This document shows, one piece after another, positions 34,207 to 44,822 of a stretch of DNA of 64,000 nt (its first letter is position 1; every line of letters starts with the position of its first letter). This DNA is from Hansfordia pulvinata. Lineage: Eukaryota > Ascomycota > Sordariomycetes > Xylariales. Under the pieces are notes generated by a model. That model was not told where the DNA came from, ran no database searches, and saw only the letters and a list, made by a program, of their open reading frames with translations. The stretch lies in the NCBI GenBank assembly GCA_006538405.1, contig BJKQ01000008.1, positions 2,728,001 to 2,792,000 of the forward strand. The letters run 5' to 3'. A program made the translations under genes and the position numbers.

Positions 34207-36694
34207 ATTGGCGGCGGCTTGGGTCGGGCGGCGGCGGCGGCGGCGGCGACAGTAGGGAGAGGAGGGAGGTGAGCGAGCGGATTGTCCAGCGAAAGAGGTC
34301 GGGCGGTGCTGAGGGAGGTGTATGACTGCGAGCGGTAGTTATGAATAAGAGCACGTCAGTGCAATTGGGTTCGTGAGCGGACGGGCGGGCGGGCAGACAG
34401 TGTGATGCGATTGCGCTGCGATGCGATGACGGGGGGGGGGGGGGCGGCGGCCGGGGGAATCTCGGAGGTTCGTTCGCGTCGGGCAAGTTGGCGCCGATGC
34501 TCGGCTCGGCTGCTGGGCAGGCACCGGACGGGGGCCCTGGTGAATATTATTGAAGTACTCGGCCCTACACAGCTCGCCCTGAGGTACATCCAAGTGTTTT
34601 CGTGATTCAGCGCCTTGGGGCGTGTTCGGGGTGGGTGTCTTCGGGGCCTTTCCAACATGAAATGCGCGGGCGATTCGAACATCGGAAGGGCTCCCGGTCG
34701 CTCCATATGCTCATCTATCAACTGGCAGACCCCGAGATAGGATGGATACATCGCAACGTGCATTATGCGTGCCATGGATCTCTGAATGCCCGGTTGTGCA
34801 CGGTGGACTCGAACAGTCTGGTCCAAACCGATACTCCCCCGACAACTTGAACAGCGCAAGATGTCGCTTGGATAAAAGGGATTCATACCTACGAGTAGAT
34901 GAATGGGCTCAAAGCCAAGCAGCATCACCCACCACTCCCTCAGCAGCTGCAGCCCCGCGCGCTCGGGAGCTGCGCCGTCCCCGACCGGAACCGACACTCC
35001 AAACCGGGCTACACTACATCGCACATGCGGGTGTCTGCTTGTTGTTACAGACAGCGTTGGGCATACACCATCTCTCATTGTACTCATAAGCGTCGGCGCT
35101 CTTTTGAACTGATGCGCTGGTGTTGATTGGCGCCTTTATTTGTGTACGAGACTCGAACCTCTCTCTGTGTTTGTACGAATCAACAGGTCCAAGTGCCGAG
35201 CCCACCCCGGCCAATCAAGGCGAAACGTTTCCTGCTTGACAGCTCAAACATGATTGGTCCAGGGTGCTTGTAGAGGCAGGGAGATGAATCTCGACCCTAT
35301 CTCGTACGGCGTATGAGCACGGCTGAAACTCTGTGGCGTGCAGGCTGACATCACCTTAGGTATGGAAAGCTCGAGCACTGTGTCGAGGTACTGGGACCAG
35401 ATCGTGTACGAATACTCAAATGTCAGGCTCCTGCCTTTAGTCAGGACATGGGCCTCGTTGCAAGCACTAGAGACTGGAGGCATGGTGTAGCAATGGCGAA
35501 GTGGAGGATTGCGGGATGCCTGCGTGTCCGAGTGACAGGCGCCGCGACGCTGTCGCTTACACGAGCTGCACAAGCCGCAGTTCTTGATTTGCGGGTACTA
35601 CTCTTGACGTCTACTAGATACTTAGGTACCCAACTGACCATTCGTTGGCCTCTCTTGTACACCCAACGTGGTGGAACAAGAACGAACAATGTGGTGGTTG
35701 TCTACGATACACCGGGGAGGTGAAGCCATGCGCCAATCTAGGCCCTACAGCCATGTTGAACGGTGTACGGAGTACTGATGCGAGTACCTCTAGTTACGCG
35801 TACATCTTAGGTGGGCATCTTCGTTATCCATGGGCGCTCCAGGGCTGCTCCTGCTCCAATGAATAACCCCGCACTCACGCGACCAACCCCGGATCTCCGG
35901 TGGCCGGGCGATGGGTCGCTCGAAAACTGCATCTCGGACTCGTAGAGAGCCAATGTCCCTCGCGCACCGGGCTTGCGAGCAAATCCCAAGGTGCATAGGC
36001 ACGGGTAGAGCACGGATCGATCGGATGAGAGGGTCACTGCCCCGGAGCGACTGCCTTGACGACTTTCGATCTCTCACCTGTCGTGCCTGCCCCCGCGTAC
36101 TCGGGCTCGGTAAATTGTCTCAGATCGAATTGCGTATTCGGTATTCCGGACGTAGCTACCTGAAGGGTAGGTAGGTACGCGTTCTGGAATCTCCACTCGT
36201 TGTCTACACGTAGACACGCGAGGTTTCATGGCTTCCACGGGAGAACTGGGTACACGATCCCCAAGTGTGAACGGGCTCCCGATGAATGGTAATCCACTAC
36301 AACCCAATCCACCGTCTTGCGCTTCGTGGATACCCGTACCGGTACCCACCTCCAGGTCTTGCAGCTTGGAAGGTAGGTACCCTAGGTACGTGTAAGTGCG
36401 TACCTCACCTTGCCTTAGCGTCTGTGCTCCCCACGCTCATCCCGCCTGGCCTCCTGTCAGAGTCGAGATTCGCCCGTCATCGTCATCACCGCGCACCTCG
36501 CCGTCAACATTTCCGTCCCTCCCGACCCATCAGTTCCCACTGCCCGGCCCGTTCCCCGCATACTCTCTGCAACTACGGCACCTGTCTCCTCGATCCAGGG
36601 TCTTTCCAACCTCAGCCTGCTTCTCTACCCTCTCTCCCTCTCGGTCTCTCTCCACATCCACCAGTCGGTCCAGTAAATAGCTGCCGTCCACCCA
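34207..36694. other. Intergenic region, divergent promoters
   Basis: About 2.5 kb upstream of both the acylpyruvase (-) and the small Q-rich protein (+). It holds a GCG microsatellite (34228..34248), a 14-base G run and several GTAGGTA words (for example 36163..36177 and 36371..36391). I see no gene. Confidence 0.5.
34431..34444 (+). repeat. 14-base G run
   Basis: Uninterrupted G14 about 225 bases upstream of the acylpyruvase start codon, in a GC-rich leader or promoter. Runs of this length are often miscounted in assemblies. Confidence 0.85.
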
Positions 36695-36822
36695 GTAAGT
36701 CTACCACGGACGCTTTCCGAACCCCCCCTTGCATTACGCTTAAGCCACAGCTCTTCTCTCCCTTCCTTTCTATTCCCCCATTGATACCATCCTACCCTGG
36801 CTGACATCCCATTGCGTCGCAG
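36695..36822 (+). other. Predicted 5'-UTR intron
   Basis: Donor GTAAGT at 36695 and acceptor GTCGCAG ending at 36822, with a CTGAC branch-like site at 36801. It lies about 100 bases before the ATG of the small Q-rich protein. Inferred from splice motifs only. Confidence 0.5.
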
Positions 36823-36925
36823 TTCCTCTTCCACACTTTCGCGACAACACTTCGCATGCACTCACCCCACGCTGCCATATTTGTCCGTTCGAGCCCGTGT
36901 CCGCGTCCGCCAACCGACAGACATC

Positions 36926-37611
36926 ATGGAGGCCATTCAGCTGGCTCAGATGATGGCCGACTTGAACGACCTATCGGCCGCTGTACGTGACCCTCAGTAC
37001 AAGGCGGCCAGCCCGTATTTTCGACCTGGACATGACCCCGCTGACCGTGCTACCCGCGCCCTTTGCAGCAAGATCAAACAGCCTCCAAGGCCCTCGTCAG
37101 CGCCAATAAAATGCCCCCGACTGCATCTTCACAGCCCCAGAACCAGAACCAACCCAGGAGCATCCCTACCCAGTCCAGTCCTGCGTCGCCATCGGCGAAC
37201 CGACGCGGAACCGACAGGCTCGGCCGAAGCATCTTCACTCCTCCCCTATCGCGAACCAACTCGGCCACGCCAGCTTCCAATCCTGGCACCCCCCGTACCG
37301 AGGTGAGTCGATACAATGTTCTGGCCCCAACCTGGCCCGAGTTCTGGGCATGATTGGCTGATCATCTGCGTACACAGGGCGGCGATCTCGACGTCGACAA
37401 GGCGTCCACTCTTCTTTCGCTGTACCAGATCCGCAGCAGGATCAAGGAGCAAGACAACAGCGGATTGAACAAGGCCCGGGAGAAGATTAATGCCCTCGCC
37501 GCCAAGCAGCAAGCTCATCTTGCGGAGCAGCAGCGTCAAATCAAGGCGCAGCAGCAACAACCAAAGACCGATCAAGCGCCCGCGTCAGCCCGTTACAATT
37601 ACCCCAAGTAA
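36926..37611 (+). CDS. Small Gln-rich helical protein, unknown function
   Basis: Three exons (36926..36982, 37069..37302, 37378..37611), all joined in phase 0, give 174 residues. The N-terminus is helical (MEAIQLAQMMADLNDLSAA). The middle is Ser/Pro/Asn-rich and probably disordered (TNSATPASNPGTPRTE). The C-terminal third is a predicted amphipathic, coiled-coil-like helix (STLLSLYQIRSRIKEQ to KAREKINALAAKQQ), ending in a Gln-rich tail. I do not recognise the family. Phase-consistent introns with stops in the unspliced frames support a real gene. Confidence 0.72.
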
Positions 37612-38276
37612 GATGCGGCAACCGTCGAAAGCGAGTCACGAGACGCCGTGGCGTGAGGATAGCGCGAGGGCGAGAAGCAGTTTTTGAGACCAGGTAGTCT
37701 CGGTATATGATTGTGTTGGCGTTATTGGCGTAAAAGCAGCGCAGGCTATGGCGACTGGGCAAGGAAAAAGGGACAGAGACTTACGATCTCATTTAACACA
37801 CTGGCCGAGCGACCGCATGATGGGTAGCGAGCTTCTTTGACGATGGAACGAATGACATGGGAGGGCGGTCTCCCTTTCAGCTGAATTATTACCGAAGTGA
37901 TATCCTTTATTTACAGATTTGCCGTTACGATATCACCGAATGGACCAACCAGTTGCGATCCAAAACCAGGACTTTTGAGTCTTCGTCTACTAAGCAATGC
38001 ATGCACGGTTGGAAATACTGGGTTAATCGATTCCCCTATCGCCCCATCCACCACCCACCAACACGCAAAGGGTACGCTATCTTGGGCAAGAAGACGTTGA
38101 AAAGACTGTTTTGATCATCTTCCACTTCATCTGTGGCCGAAATCACTATGAATTATTTGGTTGGATCCACTATGCTTGGATCTAAAGGTGCAAGGACCAG
38201 CTGTGACATCAGAAACCTAAGCTATGGAACCCGGCCTTGCTCGGTATTGTTGATTATCTTAGAGGGTCGTTCTACA
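37612..38276. other. Intergenic region, convergent 3' flanks
   Basis: About 660 AT-richer bases between two stop codons. An 85-codon plus-strand frame (37857..38114) starts with ATG but has no motif and poor codon bias, so it is not called. Confidence 0.55.
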
Positions 38277-40772
38277 TCATGGCTTCCGGTGGATGAACAC
38301 GGGGCTCGTGATCACTTTCCCTCCATTGTGTTCTCTGCCCACGAAATACACAGCTTGCACTCCGTCAGGGCTATCTGATTCCGCGGGGGCGGGCGCAACA
38401 AAGGTGCCTTGGACCCGTTTCGGCAACTCGACGGCCGCCATATGCTCGATAGAAACGAACAGGTCAGCGCCTCCTCTGATATCGATGTGCTTGCCGCCGG
38501 CCTGGCTAGCCTCCCCAGGCGAGGCGCTAAGACTGAAGACCGGCTGCGGCTTGTGAGCGTTGCCTTGCAGTGGGTTGCCGACTTTAACGTAGCCACCAAG
38601 CTGTCCCGTTACGCTGACCTGCCACTCATCCTGGGATTCAGGGGCGAGATAAATGTCAACACCGTCAAAGTCGCCGCTTGTCCGTGTCGCAAAAACGATC
38701 TGGGTTGCCGAGACTTGCTTGATCACCTCCTCTGGGTTGTCTCTGACGCCGCCGAAAGGCTGGATGCTGGAGATGGACGACCCGGACACGATGACAGACC
38801 CATCCCATACAGCCTCGCGGTACCGGTCGTAGAGGCGTGCCCCTCCCCATTTGACGCGCAGCTTCCTTTCCCCGGCCGACCCGACCGCTTCTGACGTCTC
38901 GGTCTGCAGGTTGCGGTCGAATATCTTACCAGACGCATCCCAAGCCTCCACAGAAGCGAAGCCCTGGTCGCCGTAGAACTTGTAGTCGAGGGCCACGGAA
39001 TCGCCCGGCTGGGCATATACGTCGTCGCCCTGAAGGTCGCCCTTACGGGTAGATACCACGCCGACGAGCCGTTCCCCCGTGGTGGCAAAGGTTCTCCTGG
39101 CCCGCAGACCCTGGCCAACGTGGCCTCTCTCGAGGCGCTCTGCCAAAACGCCGGTCAGGCCGCCTTTGGTGCCAAAGACGGCGGTGCCCGGGACGCCGCC
39201 CCCACAGCGGCCGCGGTGCTCGTCCGAGTTGGCGGACACGCCCATCCTCCAGCCCCTCTTCACGGCGTCGCGCAGGAGCCACTCGAACAGGCCCCAGGCG
39301 CTCCCAATCTCCAGCAGCCGCTCGAGCCGGGGGTGGTGCCAGGCCAGGTTGCACCTCCTGCCGCCGACATGGGGGATGAGCAGGTGCTTGTCGGGCGCGT
39401 GGGCATAGGTGGCGTAGACCTCGTCGAGCGGCCAGGCGCCGGGCTGCAGCTCGGCGGGGCCGTCCTCGTTCCACTCGAAGCTGCGGGCCACGTTGCCGCG
39501 GCGGTCGAGCGGGAACTCGGGCGGGCCGTCGTCGCCGTCGTCGCCAAGGAAGACGACGTTGTGGTCGCCGCCGGCGGCCGAGTTGCCGCACCACTCGGTC
39601 CCCGGGAAGACGACGAACTCGCCGGCCGCGTTGACGTCGCGGATGGTGTCGAGCGTCCGGTCCCAGCGGGCCTTTGTTATGTTGAAGTCGTTGGCCGTGT
39701 AGCCCACGACGTCGAGCCCCGCGACCGCCCGCGCGTACGAGAAGTTGTAGGTGGTCGAGTTGGTCCCCACCGTGTCGTCCGAGTGCACGTGGAGGTCGGC
39801 GAACAGGGGCCGCGGCACGGGCAGCGATGACTCGACTGTCACGGGCGTGGAAGTCGAGTGTGTCGAGGAGGAGGCCTGCGACACTGCAGAGGCGGCGACG
39901 GCGGCCGTGGCCGTGGTTGTGACCATGGCCGTGAGCTCGTAGTCGCCGTCGTCCTCGGGCAGCTTGGCCTGCAGGCTCGCGGCTGTCCAGCCTTTCTCCG
40001 GCAGCGGCAGCCGCTCCTCCCAGACGGAGACGCCGGACCCGCCCTTGCGGAGGCTGACGCGGGCCTCGAGCCCCCGGATATCGGCCGTCGCGTTGCCCCA
40101 GGCGTCCTCGGCGTGGACGTGGACCGGGAATGCGGCGCCGGGCCGGGCGACGCGCGGGGTGATGGCCCTGAGACGGGCGATGGGCCCGGGGCGGATGGCG
40201 AGGGCGAGGTCCGGCTTGATGGGGGCAAAGCGCGAGGTGCCGACGGGGTCGATGTACCACCTCATGCGGAAGTCGTCTTCGACAAAGGTCTGGACGCGGG
40301 TGCCGCGGGAGCCCCAGCGGCGGTCGCCGAGGCGGACGACGATGCGGTCGCCGGGGTTCATGTAGCCGTCGACGACGTCGACGATGACGGCCTTCTGGAA
40401 GGGGCGCTCGTGACCCTTCTGGTCGAAGCGGACGGCGAGCGACTGCACCGTGGCCGGCGTCTGGCCCGGGCGCAGGTCGGCGGCGCGGTACTCGGCCGAG
40501 ACGTAGTTGTCCTGCCGGGGGTCCGCCGTCTGGAAGAGCGCCCAGTCCGAGTAGAACTTGAAGGTGCCCTTGATCCACGCCCCGTCGGCCAGGCCGCTGG
40601 CGCCGACGGTGTAGGTGATGGCCAGCTCGGTCCACTGGCCCGCGGTCAGCGACTGCGTGCCGCACTCCAGCGACCCGAGGAACGGCAGCCTCTTGGTGTG
40701 CTGGTACAGCCCCGCGGGCGCAAAGTACTGGCCCGCCAGCGCCTCGAGCTCGTCATCCGTCAGTGTCTTCAT
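38277..40772 (-). CDS. DUF3604 / PHP-like metallohydrolase family protein
   Basis: Single exon of 831 residues with an ATG at 40772; no signal peptide is visible. The N-terminal 300 residues are beta-rich (GSLECGTQSLTAGQWTELAITYTVGASG, shown cut at natural breaks: SLECGTQSLTAGQW, TELAITYTVG). The catalytic-like core starts at FADLHVHSDDTVGTN, an HxHxD metal-binding start of PHP type. It continues with VVGYTANDF, FVVFPGTEWCGN, GGDHNVVFLG, KHLLIPHVGGRRCNLAWHHP and GVSANSDEHRGRCGG, which supply further His/Asp/Glu ligands as in DUF3604 proteins. The C-terminal 200 residues form another beta domain. No substrate is known to me for the family. It is divergent from a DAL5-type transporter, which may carry its substrate or product (inference). 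Confidence 0.88.
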   Translation of the reverse strand: MKTLTDDELEALAGQYFAPAGLYQHTKRLPFLGSLECGTQSLTAGQWTELAITYTVGASGLADGAWIKGTFKFYSDWALFQTADPRQDNYVSAEYRAADLRPGQTPATVQSLAVRFDQKGHERPFQKAVIVDVVDGYMNPGDRIVVRLGDRRWGSRGTRVQTFVEDDFRMRWYIDPVGTSRFAPIKPDLALAIRPGPIARLRAITPRVARPGAAFPVHVHAEDAWGNATADIRGLEARVSLRKGGSGVSVWEERLPLPEKGWTAASLQAKLPEDDGDYELTAMVTTTATAAVAASAVSQASSSTHSTSTPVTVESSLPVPRPLFADLHVHSDDTVGTNSTTYNFSYARAVAGLDVVGYTANDFNITKARWDRTLDTIRDVNAAGEFVVFPGTEWCGNSAAGGDHNVVFLGDDGDDGPPEFPLDRRGNVARSFEWNEDGPAELQPGAWPLDEVYATYAHAPDKHLLIPHVGGRRCNLAWHHPRLERLLEIGSAWGLFEWLLRDAVKRGWRMGVSANSDEHRGRCGGGVPGTAVFGTKGGLTGVLAERLERGHVGQGLRARRTFATTGERLVGVVSTRKGDLQGDDVYAQPGDSVALDYKFYGDQGFASVEAWDASGKIFDRNLQTETSEAVGSAGERKLRVKWGGARLYDRYREAVWDGSVIVSGSSISSIQPFGGVRDNPEEVIKQVSATQIVFATRTSGDFDGVDIYLAPESQDEWQVSVTGQLGGYVKVGNPLQGNAHKPQPVFSLSASPGEASQAGGKHIDIRGGADLFVSIEHMAAVELPKRVQGTFVAPAPAESDSPDGVQAVYFVGREHNGGKVITSPVFIHRKP

Positions 40773-42021
40773 CGTATCGTGTCCTACCGAGCAAGCAGTC
40801 AGTGCTGGTTGCCAACAACTATCATCGAATCAATAATCTTACGAGGGCCGCGGTGCCGTCAGCAGATCGTTCGTTCCTGGGGCTCGCCCTGGCCTTGCGC
40901 AGGGGCTCGTGAGATATACACCAGCCCACGCGTTCGGAGCAAGCCATGCCGCCAGTCTGGGTGATGTCGGTGATGGATCCCGAAGAGACTCGTAGGGCGG
41001 ATCTGGCGGCCAATCAACGCTGGGAGGTCGTCGTCGTCGTCCCCGTCCTGGCCGAAAAAAAGGCCGATTGCCGCGTTAATCAGGTGGTAGGAAACCTGGT
41101 CTAACTAGGTACCTACTCAGTAGGTAAGTGACTACGAGTAGTAGGCGTGATCGCGACATCAGACCCCGACAGTACGTGATCCACGCTACCCTCAAGGGCG
41201 GGTCTGCCTTGGGATCCGATAGCCGACCTGCAATATCCATACCCAAGAACCGGGATCTAGATTCGCGTGCGTCGTGGGCGAGGAACATTCGTCATTGGTC
41301 TGGTTGGGTTCCAGGCCCCCGGAGACAGTCCTCCAGAAACACTGCTGGGCCATGGCGAAGCAGCTCCCGCGGGGGTCATGGCTCCGATTTCCGTTCTTTT
41401 GTGTTCTCGCCCTCGTCTCGCAGGGGTCTTGTGTGGTCTTGTGTGGTCTGCATTCCATGGGTCTCTCGTGATGTTTGATTCTTTTTGTTGGAATTTCCCT
41501 TCCCGAATAATTCGTCAGACGAGCAGCGAGTGGCTTCACCATATCGTGCAGCAGGTTGACCTCTCCGCTCGACCTCCTCTCCATAGCCGCGGGTGGCAGC
41601 ACATCACCCAGCAGCCGGGTCGGTATCGACGTCCCGCCACCCTGAAGACCACCTCGGACCTGAAGCCACCGGGTTGAATAGCCCTCCATATGCATGCTGA
41701 CACCGTCTCGTGGCCAGCCCTGCTCGAGGATGGCCTTGAAGCTCGCGACCACAATGTGGCTGGCACTGTGGCCTTCGCCGCAAACCCATGCCTGGGAGAG
41801 CACGCCATCGCGGTCTCGGGCTCATCTGCTCGGGAACAGTTGGATCGGGCCTCCGCCCGATGCTCCACTGTAAGCCTCAGACGGTCAATGGCGTGCTAGA
41901 TTCCTGTGCGATTTGGTGTAGTATATGATGGCGAGGGAGTTCGCCCAAGTGGTCGTCCTAGGTGTCGCTGCGCCCGGTTTCCGTCTCAGGAGGCAGTAAA
42001 CAACAACAACACTTGCCAGGA
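40773..42021. promoter_or_regulatory. Shared divergent promoter region (DUF3604 protein / DAL5-type transporter)
   Basis: 1.25 kb between the two start codons. It includes an inverted repeat TACCTAC-TCA-GTAGGTA (41110..41126). Open frames on both strands (up to about 200 codons) overlap one another and have no motif. Calling it a shared promoter is inferred from the head-to-head layout. Confidence 0.45.
41110..41126. repeat. Inverted repeat TACCTAC/GTAGGTA
   Basis: Perfect 7-bp arms with a TCA spacer, in the divergent promoter region. It has the same words as the other small palindromes in the window. Confidence 0.65.
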
Positions 42022-43885
42022 ATGCCGGACAGTGTCACCAAGGAGGTCGAGCCCGTCTCGAGGGACTTGCAGGGCAGTGAAGCTCAGTCTCTGCAAGCCG
42101 ACTGGACGAGAGAGGAAGAGGTGAAGGCGAAATGGAAGTATGTAGCATGCACACCTGCGAGTTGACAGTCTTCCGAGCTAATCACCATTGCCCCGACAGG
42201 CTGGATCTGACTATCATTCCCCTTCTGGTTCTCGGATTCTTCTGTTTGCGTAAGTTGACCACCCCCCAGAGGGACGAGTGAGGCCAGCATGCTGTGGTAC
42301 GCCCCCGGAGCTAACATGGTCATCAGAGCTGGATCGTGGGAATATCGCCAATGCCATCACGGATACATTCCTCGAGGATGTCGGCATCACCCAGTTTCAG
42401 TTCAACGTGGGACAGCAACTTCTTTCCCTCGGCATCGTTCTCTTTGAGATTCCATCCAACATGCTCATCTACAGAGTAGGGCCAGGAAGATGGCTGTCGC
42501 TTCAGCTCGCCCTCTTCGGTCTTGTGAGCACGTTCCAGGCATTTCAGAAGGGCTACGGAGCCTATCTCGCCACGAGGATACTGCTGGGCATCAGCGAATC
42601 CGGCTACATCCCGGGTGGCCTGTGGACCCTGTCAACGTGGTATACGAAGAAAGAGACTGCCAAGAGGGTCATGATCTTCTTCTTCGGCAACCAACTTGGC
42701 CAGGCATTTGCCAAGCTCATAGCATATGGAATATTGCACATGAAGGGAGTTGGCGGGCGGCCTGGCTGGTTCTGGCTGTTCGTCATCATGGGCGCCTTCA
42801 CTCTACTGTGTGCCGTGGTGCTGGGGCTGTTCCTGCCCAACTCGTTCGGCAACCCGCACAGTACGCTGCTGCCGACCTTCGATATCTTCACACCGCGCGA
42901 GCTGCACATCCTTCGCACCCGTGTCCTGATAGACGACCCCGCGAAGGGGAGGAAGAAGGAGAGGATCCCGCTGTCGAGTTTCAAAGAAGCGGTAGGTCAC
43001 ATCCCTGCACTTGAGTTGCTGGCAGGTCGAGACAAGGTCACTGATCCGGTGCGAACGCAGCTATCCAACTGGCGACTCTGGATTCACGTCCTGATAACCT
43101 TGGGAAACAACGGCCCGTTCCGAGGGTTCGACACATACGGGCCGACGATCATCAAGAGCTTTGGCTACCCTGCGCTGGACAGCAATGCCCTGGCAGCTGT
43201 TGGGCTGTTCCTGCAGATACCGGTCTCGTTCATCTTCAGCTACATTTCTGATCGTTTGTAAGCAGACACGGGCTTTGCAGGCGTTGACTGCACACTTCAG
43301 CGAAAGGTCATACTGACACACGGCCGACGTAGTGACAAACGAGGAGAGACAGTAATGGTTGGGCTCGGCATGCACCTTATCGGATACGTGTTCAACCGCA
43401 TCTTTACCGAGCTGAACCAACGAGGTGTGCGGTACTTTGGGGTTATCTGGACGCAGACCTTTGCCAACTTCCCACACCCGTTGAACATTGCGTGGATGTC
43501 GCTGGTGTGCCGCAACCAAGAGGAGCGATCAATATCGATGGCCATGTAAGTGGAACCTCGAGATAGCGAATGCCCCGCGCGGGTTCATGATCACGTCTAC
43601 CTTGCCCTATCTGATTGCTTAAACATGACCCCCTTTGCAACTGCGAGTAGGTGCTGTCTCGGCTGCTAACGCGTAACCCCCCTTTCCAGGATCATTATGA
43701 GCGCCAACATTGGAGCCATATATGGAGCACAGCTTTTCCAGGAATACGACAAGCCCCGGTATCGCGTCGCCTTTGAATCATGCATTGGTATTCTTGGAGC
43801 CACGCTTCTGCTGGTGATTTTCCGCTACTGGGATGACCTCAGGCTTCGACGCAGGGGGCGTGGCCTCGAACAAGTTCCCAGTTGA
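42022..43885 (+). CDS. MFS transporter, allantoate permease (DAL5)/ACS family
   Basis: Plasma-membrane proton symporter family for anionic small molecules such as allantoate, pantothenate, nicotinate and other carboxylates. Six exons: 42022..42137, 42200..42249, 42327..42991, 43061..43257, 43333..43545 and 43690..43885, giving 478 residues. Splicing restores the hallmark start of TM1, KLDLTIIPLLVLGFFCLQLDRGNIANA. Further marks are GPGRWLSLQLALFGLVS, RILLGISESGYIPGG, STWYTKKETAKRVM and, after the central loop, SNWRLWIHVLIT and SYISDRFDKRG. The 69-nt intron 42992..43060 is a multiple of three and has no stop, so an unspliced isoform with 23 extra loop residues is possible. The substrate is unknown. 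Confidence 0.93.
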
Positions 43886-44822
43886 AGGGTGTAGAGCTAC
43901 GGCTGAGAATCTACCGACCGACTGATGAATCAGGAGCACTGGATGACTGCTATTAGATGGCCTACTGATTCGCAGACACTCTATCGCTGAACGTTGGGTG
44001 CAACATAGATGCTCTTTGCTGAACGCTACATGAATTCAAGTGGTTCAATGTTGGGTCTCCCATCGAGACACCGCGTTAGATGCATGTACTGCTTTCATAA
44101 TATCAAATGTACCTACCCCACCGTCATTCTGCAAGTCTTCGGTACTTAGAGCCAAGTGTCGCTGGCGTGCAGCAGATTCGATGGCCAACGCGAACTCGAG
44201 CCGCCCCATCGCCGACATGGAAGGTACCTGACTTGGTACCTGGACTGCTGCACAGTGCGGCTTGGGTCCGGCGGCGCCCGTCGGATCAGCGCCAGTACTT
44301 CTTGGATGGCTGGACGCGGCTCGTGAATTTCGCCTTGCTTCCACACTATCATTACGCAGTGAATGTCAGACATTCGAATACCCCCTCGGACGGACCGCCT
44401 CTCATTTATTACTCGTGCGCATCCTCAATCCAAGCTCCGGCATCATCAAATTTCTCGCCCATCACGTCTTGCGTCGCCATCGCCTTTCGCTCGCCAATCG
44501 AACGTGCAGCAAGTGGGCTGGCGCATCACGATACCTGGCACCCACACGGACCCGACCGCGTTTCTGGCGATATCGAACGTTCGTGGGTGCATACATCTAT
44601 TACCGGAAACCCCCGGTCCCTGGGCAGCCGTCTGCCTGCCTACGTCTTCACGCGTACAGCTGCAGGACAAGGTAAGGCAGGGCCGCTATCAAGGCAAGCA
44701 TTTCCTCACTCCGTCATCACCCGTTCCTCCGGCAAAATCCTCGACTTCTCCGACACTGCCATCTGTGCCATTCCCTCCGTCGTCGTCACGCCCGCCGGCC
44801 TTTCTCGAACAACCCATCCAAC
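43886..44822. other. Intergenic region
   Basis: About 940 bases between the transporter and the PWI protein. Open frames of up to about 250 codons overlap on the plus strand, but they run into the introns of the next gene and show no motif. Confidence 0.5.

Noticed and set aside
34665..34685. GATTCGAAC resembling a tRNA T-loop complement
   Set aside because: No matching acceptor, D or anticodon arms can be folded around it.
35140..35165. GACTCGAACCTCT resembling a tRNA T-arm on the minus strand
   Set aside because: The upstream sequence lacks an A-box and cloverleaf pairing.
39043..40665. 540-codon minus-strand frame in the DUF3604 gene
   Set aside because: Extreme Arg/Pro composition in the alternative frame of a GC-rich gene; the 831-codon frame carries all the motifs.
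39858..40964. 368-codon plus-strand frame opposite the DUF3604 gene
   Set aside because: Ala/Gly/Asp-rich antisense of GC-rich coding DNA, with no motif.
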